This document shows, in pieces, positions 1 to 7,874 of a stretch of DNA of 64,000 nucleotides; position 1 is the first letter of the stretch, and every line of letters begins with the position of its first letter. The notes under the pieces are model-generated. The model ran no database searches, was not told where the DNA came from, and worked only from the letters and a program-made list of their open reading frames with translations. A program made the position numbers and the translations under genes. The stretch spans positions 29,952 to 93,951 of the forward strand of contig JAEUVO010000049.1 of the NCBI GenBank assembly GCA_016786885.1. Direction: 5' to 3'. The stretch comes from Chitinophagaceae bacterium. GTDB taxonomy: Bacteria > Bacteroidota > Bacteroidia > Chitinophagales > Chitinophagaceae.

Positions 1-180
1 GAAAAAGGGGGTTTTATAGCTGCCCATTGGGATGGCACCGCTGAAACAGAAGAAGCGATCAAGGAGAAAACAAAAGCAACGATCCGTTGTATTCCGCTTG
101 ATAACCAGCAGGAAGAGGGCAAATGTATATTGACAGGTAATCCTTCTTCACAAAGAGTTTTGTTTGCAAGGGCTTATTAG
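1..180 (+). CDS. proS: Prolyl-tRNA synthetase, C-terminal fragment
   Basis: The window opens inside a gene whose last 59 codons are visible and which ends with TAG at 178-180. The residues read as the C-terminal domain of the archaeal/eukaryote-type prolyl-tRNA synthetase: a [16 protein letters not shown] stretch, the [10 protein letters not shown] segment and a [20 protein letters not shown] tail. This C-terminal domain, with its final tyrosine, is typical of the short ProS type used by Bacteroidota, which charges tRNA-Pro in the cytoplasm. The 5' part lies outside the window. The identification is from the tail alone, but that tail is very characteristic. Confidence 0.9.
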   Translation, partial: EKGGFIAAHWDGTAETEEAIKEKTKATIRCIPLDNQQEEGKCILTGNPSSQRVLFARAY

Positions 181-195
181 ATTGTAGCATTTTTT

Positions 196-247
196 ACTCC
201 GGGTATATATCATAAAAAGATTTGCGGTATACTGCCCGGAGTTTTAT
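196..247 (+). terminator. Terminator after proS
   Basis: An 8-base inverted repeat (ACTCCGGG at 196-203 and CCCGGAGT at 235-242) is followed by TTTATA. The 31-base loop contains a second TATA/TATA pairing that can extend the stem. It sits just after the proS stop codon and before the next gene at 274. Confidence 0.55.
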
Positions 248-273
248 ATTTATACAAATCAAAACCAACCAAC

Positions 274-750
274 ATGGAACAAAATCAGGACAACTCATTA
301 TTTAACCTCAGTGTAGACACTGTCTGCAAAACTCATCTTAAAGAAACAGCAGGCTGGGCTAAGTTTTTAGCTATTGTAGGAATGATTATGTGTGTGTTGA
401 TGGCAATTGGCGGATTCGTATTTGCTTTTTACCTGTCCAAATCAATGTCTGAATTTGACGATGGATTCAGAAGTTACAGAAATTCCGCAGATTCAACTGC
501 TATGGGAGTAACCATGGGGATCACTTACCTGCTGTTTGCAGTTATTTATTTTTTCCCTTGCCTGTTCACCCTCCGGTTTGCCAATCATACCAAGAATGCT
601 ATTAATGCAAATGACCAGGCATCGCTGAACGAGGGATTGAAAAACCTGAAGGTAACATTCCGGTACATGGGTATCTTAACTGTTATAGCCCTTGCTTTTA
701 TCATTATCGCTTTCCTCCTCGGCGGTTTTGCGGCTATTATGACTATGTAA
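274..750 (+). CDS. DUF5362-like two-helix-pair membrane protein
   Basis: This 158-residue inner-membrane protein has no recognised catalytic motif. It has about four hydrophobic segments: roughly residues 30-54, 78-100 and a long one at 128-156, with a polar linker (about 55-75) after the first. The N-terminus is polar and probably cytoplasmic. The layout and the FANHTKNAI-type amphipathic stretch between helices resemble the DUF5362 proteins common in Bacteroidota. Function is unknown. It is a single-gene unit with terminators on both sides. Confidence 0.7.
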   Translation: MEQNQDNSLFNLSVDTVCKTHLKETAGWAKFLAIVGMIMCVLMAIGGFVFAFYLSKSMSEFDDGFRSYRNSADSTAMGVTMGITYLLFAVIYFFPCLFTLRFANHTKNAINANDQASLNEGLKNLKVTFRYMGILTVIALAFIIIAFLLGGFAAIMTM

Positions 751-772
751 TTTTTATAGCAAAGAATAAACG

Positions 773-806
773 AAACCTGCATTATACTTAAATGCAGGTT
801 TTTATT
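773..806. terminator. Bidirectional terminator between DUF5362 gene and RDD gene
   Basis: An 11-base perfect inverted repeat (773-783 and 791-801, core AACCTGCATT / AATGCAGGTT) has a 7-base loop. T-rich sequence follows on the plus strand and A-rich sequence precedes it. It separates two convergent genes, and the stop codon of the minus-strand RDD gene is within the T-run. Confidence 0.75.
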
Positions 807-1617
807 TTACAGAGATATAATTGTAGTCCTTCAGTAATACATCGAGAAAATCGAAAGGAGGCAGGGCGGATTCTATTTTTAGATGATTTTTTATTTTGGA
901 GCTGGCGGCCTCCGCCATTTCATAATCACCTTTTTTTCGGGCTGTTTCTAAAATGCTTTTGATCGCATTAATGTCTTTGTCGCTAAGCTGCATGATCTGC
1001 GGAAAGGAAGGTACATAGCTATCGGCTACATCAATAAATACAGTGTCTTCAATATTTCCTTTTGAGTGAGTACGGATTAGAATTGTTTTTGCGAGAATAT
1101 CGCCAATACGTTGCCCCTTTTTTGAAGAAACCACTAGCACAACATCGGTGATAAGAAAACCTAATCCAAATAATACAATAAAAACTGTTTCCGCATTTTC
1201 AAAACTGGGGCTGGAAGCAACAAAGAAAAGTATCATGACGATCCACAGATCAGATAACCGGAGTAACCATCGGATCAGGTACTGGCTGATACTGGCTTTA
1301 CCTCCATGTTCATCCACTACCCGAAGTCCCATTACTTTTTTACCAAGGCTTTGGCCGTTCAGTGTCAATTCGAGGATTATATGATAGAGCATGATAGGAG
1401 TGAGAAGTAATAAGCCAACAGCCCACAGGTTATGGCCGGCATCTTCATCAAAGTAGTTTGAACGACTGGCTATAGAAGTGTATATCTCTCCGGCAATTCT
1501 GAGATAAAAATATTCAATGATCATATCTATCATCAGGGCCAGCAAGCGACGGTAGAATTCGGGTATCTCGAACTCAAGCTCAATATTAAAATTTGTGGGG
1601 ACTTTGATGACCGCCAT
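802..1617 (-). CDS. RDD family membrane protein
   Basis: This is a 271-residue protein whose first two thirds are an RDD domain: an N-terminal EIPEFYRRLLALMID motif with the Arg and Asp residues that name the family, several membrane helices, and the GQSLGKKVMGLRVVD segment. The last 80 or so residues are soluble and helical (KDINAIKSILETARKKGDYEMAE), a common extension in Bacteroidota. The ATG at 1617 is preferred over the TTG two codons upstream. The gene is divergent from a SpoIIM-like gene, and the RDD/SpoIIM/MoxR/DUF58 grouping is a recurrent conserved neighbourhood. The exact role is unknown; transport or membrane homeostasis is usually suggested. Confidence 0.88.
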   Translation of the reverse strand: MAVIKVPTNFNIELEFEIPEFYRRLLALMIDMIIEYFYLRIAGEIYTSIASRSNYFDEDAGHNLWAVGLLLLTPIMLYHIILELTLNGQSLGKKVMGLRVVDEHGGKASISQYLIRWLLRLSDLWIVMILFFVASSPSFENAETVFIVLFGLGFLITDVVLVVSSKKGQRIGDILAKTILIRTHSKGNIEDTVFIDVADSYVPSFPQIMQLSDKDINAIKSILETARKKGDYEMAEAASSKIKNHLKIESALPPFDFLDVLLKDYNYISVK

Positions 1618-1750
1618 CGACAAAGGAATTATAAGTCAAAATAATACTTTAAATGTAAATATCAGGCCTAAGTTCTTTTAAAAAATACTTATCAGCGGGT
1701 ATTTTTTAATCACTCATAAATGCTGTATTTTACGCCAAAACTACCCTTTT

Positions 1751-2719
1751 TTGAGAGAGGCATTGTTTATAAAGAAGAATAAGGAACGCTGGCTGGAGAA
1801 CCAGCATAATCCATCTCAGGATCCGGATGAAATGGCTGCCTCTTTTACTCAACTGGTGGATGACTTGGCTTACGCCAAAACTTTTTATCCTTCCGGCAAA
1901 GTAACGGCCTATATTAATTCACAGGCTTCGAAAATTTACCTTGATATTTATAAGAACAGGAAAGAGGAATCTAACCGGATCATTACTTTCTGGAAGTATG
2001 ACCTGCCACTGACTATACGAAAACATCATGGGGTGATTCTTTTTTCATTTGTAGTGTTTGTGATATTTTTTGCGATTGGCTTCTTTACTTCACAACAGGA
2101 TGGTGATGTGGCAAGAAGTTTTTTTGGTGATTCATATGTTGACAAAACTGTTGAGAATATTGAGAGCGGAAACCCTTTTGGTATTTATGAGTCGGGCAGT
2201 CCGTTATTGAGCTGGCTGGGGATAATGATCAATAACATCAAGGTGGCGTTGCTGATGTTTGTGTCAGGTTTGTTTTGTGGTATACCTGCACTTTATAAAC
2301 ATGCAGAGACCAGTGCTATGGTAGGGATATTCGATCAGTTTTTTGCAGCCCGGGGCTTCGGAATTGATTTCTGGCTGGTAGTGTTTGTTCATGGTACGCT
2401 GGAGATTACAGCACTGATCATTTCTACCGCTGCAGGCCTTGTGTTAGGTAAAAGTTTTCTGTTTCCCGGAACCATAAAAAGAATGGATGCTTTTAAACAG
2501 GGTGCCAAAGACGGTGTGAAAATAATGATTGGATTAATGCCAGTATTTGCCCTCGCTGCTTTCTTTGAAGGATTTATCACCCGCCTGTACAATGATGTAT
2601 CTGTTTTAACAACCATCATTTTTGCTTTGTCTGTTCTGTTTGTAGTATGGTATTTTATTATCTACCCGATACGGCTTCACAAAAAACTATCTGTGCAATT
2701 AAATGAGGAGGAAGTATAA
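1751..2719 (+). CDS. SpoIIM-like (stage II sporulation protein M family) membrane protein
   Basis: This 322-residue protein begins with the family-typical REALFIKKNKERW block, so the TTG at 1751 is the probable start; the next in-frame ATG would remove this conserved block. A soluble helical N-terminal part (1-90) is followed by five or so membrane helices, including the ALYKHAETSAMVGIF and FVHGTLEITALIIS segments characteristic of the SpoIIM/DUF95 family. The organism is not a sporulator; in Bacteroidota and Actinobacteria this family sits with RDD, MoxR and DUF58 genes. It is the first gene of a five-gene plus-strand operon. Molecular function is unknown. Confidence 0.88.
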   Translation: MREALFIKKNKERWLENQHNPSQDPDEMAASFTQLVDDLAYAKTFYPSGKVTAYINSQASKIYLDIYKNRKEESNRIITFWKYDLPLTIRKHHGVILFSFVVFVIFFAIGFFTSQQDGDVARSFFGDSYVDKTVENIESGNPFGIYESGSPLLSWLGIMINNIKVALLMFVSGLFCGIPALYKHAETSAMVGIFDQFFAARGFGIDFWLVVFVHGTLEITALIISTAAGLVLGKSFLFPGTIKRMDAFKQGAKDGVKIMIGLMPVFALAAFFEGFITRLYNDVSVLTTIIFALSVLFVVWYFIIYPIRLHKKLSVQLNEEEV

Positions 2720-3547
2720 GTGCTGAATAAAACGGATATGCGAAGAAATGATCTTTTTCCCTGCAGGATACTACTGATCTGCATGCTTATGATCTGTTCA
2801 ATTTACTCAATGGGACAGAATTATGAGGATACAACTGTTATTGTTGAAGGAATAAAAGATGAACCTCCGGCAGAAGAAACAAATTATGATGAGGAGCCTG
2901 ATGAGCAAAAGGAACCTGATTTTCTTCAGGTAAATAAAACAGATACTCTTTTAACTGGTGTACGCAGGTTGCCTGATAGCCTTGTTAAAAAAATGCAGGC
3001 CGATGGTGACTTTTGGTATGCTAATACTGAGTTTGAAAAGAGAAACGCAAAGCCGGCCAGCAACGAACAGCCTTATATCCCTATTGGGCAGCAAGCATGG
3101 TTTAAAACACTGATGTGGTTGGTGATAATCGCAGTGTTTGCGGCTGCTATAATTTTTTATCTCGCTGACAGTAATGTGGGATTATTCCGGCGTACTAAAA
3201 AAGTGAAGGAAGCCGAACAGGCAGATGAAGAAATGCCTGAAGATATCTTTGCGATCAATTACCAGCGGGAGATAGACAAGGCAACTGCACAGGGTAATTA
3301 TCGGCTGGCCGTGCGGCTCATGTTTTTAAGATTACTAAAAAATATGTCGGAAAGAAATATTATCCGTTACCAGCAGGATAAAACAAATTTTGATTACCTG
3401 ATGCAGTTACATAACACGGCATATTACAAGGATTTTTTCCGTATCACCCGTAACTATGAATACAGTTGGTATGGAAAATTTGATGTAAGCGAAGAAGCCT
3501 ACAGGCTAATAAGAAAAGACTTTGATCAATTAGAAACAGGGATGTAA
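2720..3547 (+). CDS. DUF4129 domain protein, membrane anchored
   Basis: This 275-residue protein starts immediately after the preceding stop codon. The start is GTG at 2720 or, giving a cleaner signal peptide (MRRNDLFPCRILLICML), ATG at 2738. An acidic low-complexity region (about 35-70) follows the signal peptide. There is one membrane helix near 130-150 (WLVIIAVFAAAIIFYLA), then a C-terminal cytoplasmic DUF4129 region with NYRLAVRLMFLRLLKNM and the closing YEYSWYGKFDVSEEAYRLIRKDF block. In many bacteria DUF4129 is fused to transglutaminase-like proteins beside MoxR and DUF58. Function is unknown. Confidence 0.82.
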   Translation: MLNKTDMRRNDLFPCRILLICMLMICSIYSMGQNYEDTTVIVEGIKDEPPAEETNYDEEPDEQKEPDFLQVNKTDTLLTGVRRLPDSLVKKMQADGDFWYANTEFEKRNAKPASNEQPYIPIGQQAWFKTLMWLVIIAVFAAAIIFYLADSNVGLFRRTKKVKEAEQADEEMPEDIFAINYQREIDKATAQGNYRLAVRLMFLRLLKNMSERNIIRYQQDKTNFDYLMQLHNTAYYKDFFRITRNYEYSWYGKFDVSEEAYRLIRKDFDQLETGM

Positions 3548-3553
3548 AATAAT

Positions 3554-4786
3554 TTGAAAAAAAATACACCATATATTCTTGGTTTCTTACTGTTAGCAGC
3601 TCTTATTGTTTTGTTTATCACAGGAGGAGATAAAAATACAAATAGCCGTAAACTGGATGAAAGAATCACTTATCGGAAAAATGATAAAATGCCTTATGCC
3701 ACTTATGTGGCTTACAACAATCTGGAACATCTTTTTCCCAAAGCCAGCATAAGTGCCAGCCGCCTTGAGCCGGGTTACTGGGATTCAGTTTCAATGTATG
3801 ATACCAGGCAGGCTTATATAGCTATTACTGACCGTTTCAGTGCAGACAAAGATGAAATAAGAAAACTCATTTCATTTGCAAGGGCCGGAAACGACGTTTT
3901 TATCAGTGCCAGGTATATTTCTGCTGCTACTGATAATGCACTTGGTTGCAGCAGCAGTGCTTTTGATCTTTCTTTTATTTCTGTAAGTGATCTGAAGGAA
4001 GATATAGTGGTTTCACTTAATAAACCTCCTTTCACAGATACATTACGATACCGGTATCCCGGCAGAACGTTTGGTTCTTATTTTTCAGAAGTGGATTCTT
4101 CCACTACTGAAATAATGGGCTATGATGAACAAGGAAGACCAAACTTTATTCATTTGAGAGCAGGAGATGGTCATTTTTATGTTCATCTGGAACCACTTGC
4201 TTTCAGTAACTACTTTTTGCTGCATAAGAATAATATTGACTATTATGAAAAGGCTTTATCTGTGATTGATGAAGGTGTCAGCAAAATTGTTTGGGATGAA
4301 TACTACTTATATAAACAAAGAGAGAATCAGCGTAAACCCCGAAATGAGGGATGGTTAAGTGTTCTATTTCGTTATCCCGCATTTAAAGCAGCATTGCTCA
4401 CTGCGATTTTTACATTGGGTTTCTATGTATTGATGGAAATGAGACGAAAGCAACGCTATATTCCCGTATTAAAAAAACCAAAGAACGATTCACTGGATTT
4501 TGTAAAAACTATTGGGCGGCTATATTATGACAAAGGAGATCACAGGAACCTTTGCCGGAAAATGGCTTCTTACTTCCTGGAGCATGTAAGAAACAGGTAC
4601 AAACTTTCAACCGGCAGGTTAGATGATGAATTTGTTCGCAACCTGCATTATAAATCTGGGGTAGATCGAAATGAGATCAGCGATATTGTATCTTTTGTAA
4701 AATACCTTGAGCAGGCGGCGGGAGTCAACCAGCAGCAGCTTGTTCATTTTCATAAACAACTTGAATTATTCTATCAAAAAGCATAA
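3554..4786 (+). CDS. DUF4350 domain protein
   Basis: This 410-residue protein has an N-terminal membrane helix (PYILGFLLLAALIVLFITGG) right after the start, so TTG at 3554 is preferred. The extracytoplasmic part holds a DUF4350-like fold (about 40-250, with DKMPYATYVAYNNLEHLFPKA and the DNDVF-type strand ARAGNDVFIS). A second helix lies near 275-295 (FKAALLTAIFTLGFYVLM) and a helical cytoplasmic tail follows. It lies 6 bases after the DUF4129 gene and 2 bases before the MoxR gene, so it is clearly in the operon. No enzymatic residues are recognised. Confidence 0.8.
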   Translation: MKKNTPYILGFLLLAALIVLFITGGDKNTNSRKLDERITYRKNDKMPYATYVAYNNLEHLFPKASISASRLEPGYWDSVSMYDTRQAYIAITDRFSADKDEIRKLISFARAGNDVFISARYISAATDNALGCSSSAFDLSFISVSDLKEDIVVSLNKPPFTDTLRYRYPGRTFGSYFSEVDSSTTEIMGYDEQGRPNFIHLRAGDGHFYVHLEPLAFSNYFLLHKNNIDYYEKALSVIDEGVSKIVWDEYYLYKQRENQRKPRNEGWLSVLFRYPAFKAALLTAIFTLGFYVLMEMRRKQRYIPVLKKPKNDSLDFVKTIGRLYYDKGDHRNLCRKMASYFLEHVRNRYKLSTGRLDDEFVRNLHYKSGVDRNEISDIVSFVKYLEQAAGVNQQQLVHFHKQLELFYQKA

Positions 4787-4788
4787 AT

Positions 4789-5766
4789 ATGGAAGAACAA
4801 ATTTTTCATCAACGAACTGATCTCTCTGCATTGAACAATGCGGTGCTATCTATCCGCAATGAGATAAAAAAGATAATAGTTGGCCAGGACGAAATGGTAA
4901 AACTTATTATAGCTGCTTTACTGGCTGATGGGCATGTGCTCATTGAAGGAGTGCCTGGTGTGGCAAAGACCTTAACGGCCAAACTGGTGGCTAAAAGTGT
5001 GAATGCAGGATTCTCCCGCATCCAATTCACTCCTGATCTGATGCCTTCCGATGTATTAGGTACACCAGTGTTTAATCCTAAGGAAGCAAGTTTCGAATTT
5101 AAAAAAGGACCCATATTCAGCAATATTGTTTTAGTGGATGAAATAAACAGGGCCCCTGCTAAAACACAATCAGCGTTGCTGGAAATAATGGAGGAGAGAC
5201 AAGCCACAGTAGACGGCAGAAGTTACCCGATGGCATCTCCTTTTATGGTACTTGCTACACAAAACCCGGTAGAGCAGGAGGGTACTTACCGGTTGCCCGA
5301 AGCACAACTGGATCGGTTTCTTTTTAAGATAACCGTTCCTTACCCAACCGAATCAGAGGAGATGAGCATTCTTACCCAGTTTCATAATATGGGCAACACT
5401 TCTGCGCTGGATATGATTCAGCCAGCCCTTAATGGCCCGCAGGTTGCTGCTTTGCGGCAGCAGATAAAAACACAGGTGGTAGAAGAGAAACTACTGCAGT
5501 TCATTGCCAGGCTTATTCACCAGACAAGAAATCATAAATCAATCTACCTTGGTGCATCGCCGAGAGCATCATTGGCGATAATGAATGCCTCAAAAGCCAT
5601 GGCTGCTATGCAAGGCCGTGATTTTGTAACACCTGATGATATCCTTTCAGTAGTTACGCCGGTTCTTCGTCACCGTATCATTCTCTCTCCGGATAAGGAA
5701 ATGGAGGGTATCAGTGAAGATGATGTGATCAAACAAATCATACAGGGAATGGATGTGCCAAGATAA
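4789..5766 (+). CDS. MoxR family AAA+ ATPase
   Basis: This is a 325-residue cytoplasmic AAA+ ATPase of the MoxR group. The Walker A motif GVPGVAKT is at 54-61, Walker B (IVLVDEINRAP) begins at about 113, and the sensor-1 segment LATQNPVEQEGTYRLPEAQLDRF is present, followed by the C-terminal lid. MoxR ATPases act as chaperones that remodel or activate partner proteins, usually VWA or DUF58 proteins encoded beside them; here the DUF58 gene follows 29 bases downstream. The gene is the fourth of the operon and the only one with a plain ATG start. Confidence 0.95.
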   Translation: MEEQIFHQRTDLSALNNAVLSIRNEIKKIIVGQDEMVKLIIAALLADGHVLIEGVPGVAKTLTAKLVAKSVNAGFSRIQFTPDLMPSDVLGTPVFNPKEASFEFKKGPIFSNIVLVDEINRAPAKTQSALLEIMEERQATVDGRSYPMASPFMVLATQNPVEQEGTYRLPEAQLDRFLFKITVPYPTESEEMSILTQFHNMGNTSALDMIQPALNGPQVAALRQQIKTQVVEEKLLQFIARLIHQTRNHKSIYLGASPRASLAIMNASKAMAAMQGRDFVTPDDILSVVTPVLRHRIILSPDKEMEGISEDDVIKQIIQGMDVPR

Positions 5767-5795
5767 TTTCTGTATAAAGCTGTAATAAATGTAAG

Positions 5796-7121
5796 GTGGT
5801 CAAATCGTTTTATTTAAATAGCATTGTGTACTATATCGCTGGTTCGGCAGCAATAATATATGCATTGAGTTATTTCCTGCCCTCTTTGTTCCAGATAGGA
5901 AATATCATTCTGGTATTACTGGCTATTGCCATATTCATTGATGCAATCCTTGTGTATAGTAAAAAAGATGGTATCAAGGCTAAACGAATGGTTTCAGACA
6001 GGTTTAGTATCGGCGATCTGAATAAAGTGATCATTCAGCTTACTAACCAGTACGGCTTTGATGTTAAGGCGAGTATCATTGATGAACTGCCTGTGCAATT
6101 CCAGGAAAGAAACTGGATAAGAAAAATTCAGTTGCAAAAAGAAACATTTTTTGACCTGGAGTATTCTTTGCGGCCAACTTCAAGAGGAGAATATATTTTT
6201 AATGATATAAATGTTTTTGTACATGCGCCATTAAAACTGGTAAAACGTCGATATATTTTTTCTGGTGACCAGGTAGTGAAGGTCTATCCTTCATATATGC
6301 AAATGCGGCGATATCAATTGCTGGCTGTGAGTAACCGGTTGCAGGAAGCTGGTGTGAAAAAGATCAGGAAGCTGGGGCACAGCATGGAGTTTGAGCAGAT
6401 AAAGGAATATGTAAGGGGAGATGATTACAGGACTATCAACTGGAAGGCTACAGCAAGGAAGAATGACCTGATGGTGAATAATTATACTGATGAAAGAAGC
6501 CAGCAGATCTACTGCCTGATCAATAAAGGCAGGGTGATGAAGATGCCTTTCCACGGATTAACATTGCTGGATTACTCGATCAATGCTTCGCTGGTATTAT
6601 CAAATGTAGCACTGGTACGCCAGGATAAAGCAGGCTTGATTACGTTTGAGAAAAATCTTGATACTTTTCTGGCTGCCGATAAGAAACCAACCCAAATGAA
6701 CATGGTGTTGGAAACATTGTATAAGCAGAAGACGGATTTTCTCGAAGCTGATTTTGAGAAATTATTCTCTGTGATCCGCAACAGGATTACTAACCGGAGC
6801 TTACTTATATTATTTACCAATTTTGAATCAATGGAAAGCCTGCAACGGGAAATGCCGGCATTGAAAAAGATTGCCAAGTATCACCTTTTACTTGTCGTCT
6901 TTTTTGAGAATACAGAATTAAAGTCCCTGATCGAAGGAAGAACTTCTACGCTGGAAGATATTTATATTAAAACCATTGCCGAAAAGTTTACTTACGAAAA
7001 AAGACTTATGGTAAAGGAATTACATAAAAATGGAATCCCCTCCATTCTCACTACCCCCGAAGGTCTTACGGTAAATACGGTAAATAAGTACCTTGAGCTC
7101 AAGACAAGAATGTCGATTTAA
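5796..7121 (+). CDS. DUF58 domain protein (MoxR partner)
   Basis: This 441-residue protein has two N-terminal membrane helices (about 8-55), then a beta-rich region and the DUF58 signature around 200-230 (MEFEQIKEYVRGDDYRTINWKATARKNDLMVNNY). The C-terminal half has a VWA-like layout, but a complete MIDAS site cannot be confirmed by eye. DUF58 proteins are the usual partners of MoxR ATPases. GTG at 5796 is chosen because it keeps the first helix complete; no upstream ATG fits. It is the last gene of the operon, and I see no clear hairpin terminator after it. Confidence 0.88.
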   Translation: MVKSFYLNSIVYYIAGSAAIIYALSYFLPSLFQIGNIILVLLAIAIFIDAILVYSKKDGIKAKRMVSDRFSIGDLNKVIIQLTNQYGFDVKASIIDELPVQFQERNWIRKIQLQKETFFDLEYSLRPTSRGEYIFNDINVFVHAPLKLVKRRYIFSGDQVVKVYPSYMQMRRYQLLAVSNRLQEAGVKKIRKLGHSMEFEQIKEYVRGDDYRTINWKATARKNDLMVNNYTDERSQQIYCLINKGRVMKMPFHGLTLLDYSINASLVLSNVALVRQDKAGLITFEKNLDTFLAADKKPTQMNMVLETLYKQKTDFLEADFEKLFSVIRNRITNRSLLILFTNFESMESLQREMPALKKIAKYHLLLVVFFENTELKSLIEGRTSTLEDIYIKTIAEKFTYEKRLMVKELHKNGIPSILTTPEGLTVNTVNKYLELKTRMSI

Positions 7122-7171
7122 ATACCGGAAATAAGAATAAACGGAAAGCAGGAGAAATGGAAGGCCTTTGT

Positions 7172-7179
7172 TACTTTTG
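7172..7179 (+). promoter_or_regulatory. -7 promoter box of truB
   Basis: TACTTTTG matches the Bacteroidota sigma-A -7 consensus TAnnTTTG exactly and is followed by CCGCC. It lies only 5 bases before the truB ATG, implying a leaderless or nearly leaderless transcript. No good -33 TTG is seen. Confidence 0.5.
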
Positions 7180-7184
7180 CCGCC

Positions 7185-7874
7185 ATGAACAAGCCGGCGA
7201 CTATCTTTGAGGAAGGACAGGTTTTACTTATTAATAAGCCATTGCAATGGACATCATTTGACGCAGTAAGAAAGATCCGGAATCTTATCAGGATTAAAAA
7301 AGTTGGTCATGCCGGTACACTGGATCCTTTAGCTACTGGGTTGCTTATTATCTGTACCGGGAAATTTACCAAGAAGATCAATGAATACATGGCGAGGGAA
7401 AAAGAATACACTGGCACCTTCACATTGGGGGCCACAACTCCTACCTATGACCTGGAGAGTGTGCCAGAGAATCCTAAGCCAGTTGATCATATTACTACAG
7501 AGGATATTATTGCTGCCACAAAGAATTTTATTGGCGAAATAATGCAGGTGCCTCCTGCTCATTCAGCCATTAAAGTAGATGGTAAAAGAGTATATGAGTT
7601 AGCAAGACAAGGAAAGGAAGTAAAACTGGAGCCCCGGAAACTTTTCATAAAAGAGTTTGAGATCACTGCTATTGAAATGCCTGTGGTTCATTTCAGGGTG
7701 GTCTGTTCTACGGGTACTTACATAAGAAGCCTGACTAATGATTTTGGTGCAGCCCTGGGTTGTGGTGCGTACCTGAGTAGCCTTTGCCGGACAAGAATTG
7801 GAGAATTTTTATTAAGTGATGCAATGACAATAGATGCATTTGAAGAAAAAATCAAATTGTTATTGCAAAAATAA
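7185..7874 (+). CDS. truB: tRNA pseudouridine(55) synthase TruB
   Basis: This 229-residue enzyme converts U55 of tRNAs to pseudouridine in the T-loop. The catalytic aspartate is D47 within GHAGTLDPLATG, followed by the family motifs PPAHSAIKVDGKRVYELAR and CSTGTYIRSL. The length is typical of the short TruB type that lacks a large PUA domain. It has its own -7 box in the 60-base gap after the DUF58 gene. It is convergent with the tamL-like gene, with zero bases between the two stop codons. Confidence 0.95.
   Translation: MNKPATIFEEGQVLLINKPLQWTSFDAVRKIRNLIRIKKVGHAGTLDPLATGLLIICTGKFTKKINEYMAREKEYTGTFTLGATTPTYDLESVPENPKPVDHITTEDIIAATKNFIGEIMQVPPAHSAIKVDGKRVYELARQGKEVKLEPRKLFIKEFEITAIEMPVVHFRVVCSTGTYIRSLTNDFGAALGCGAYLSSLCRTRIGEFLLSDAMTIDAFEEKIKLLLQK

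Noticed and set aside
4809..5207. 132-codon open frame antisense to the MoxR ATPase gene
   Set aside because: Shadow of a strongly conserved AAA+ gene; the translated product shows no domain and no signal peptide.
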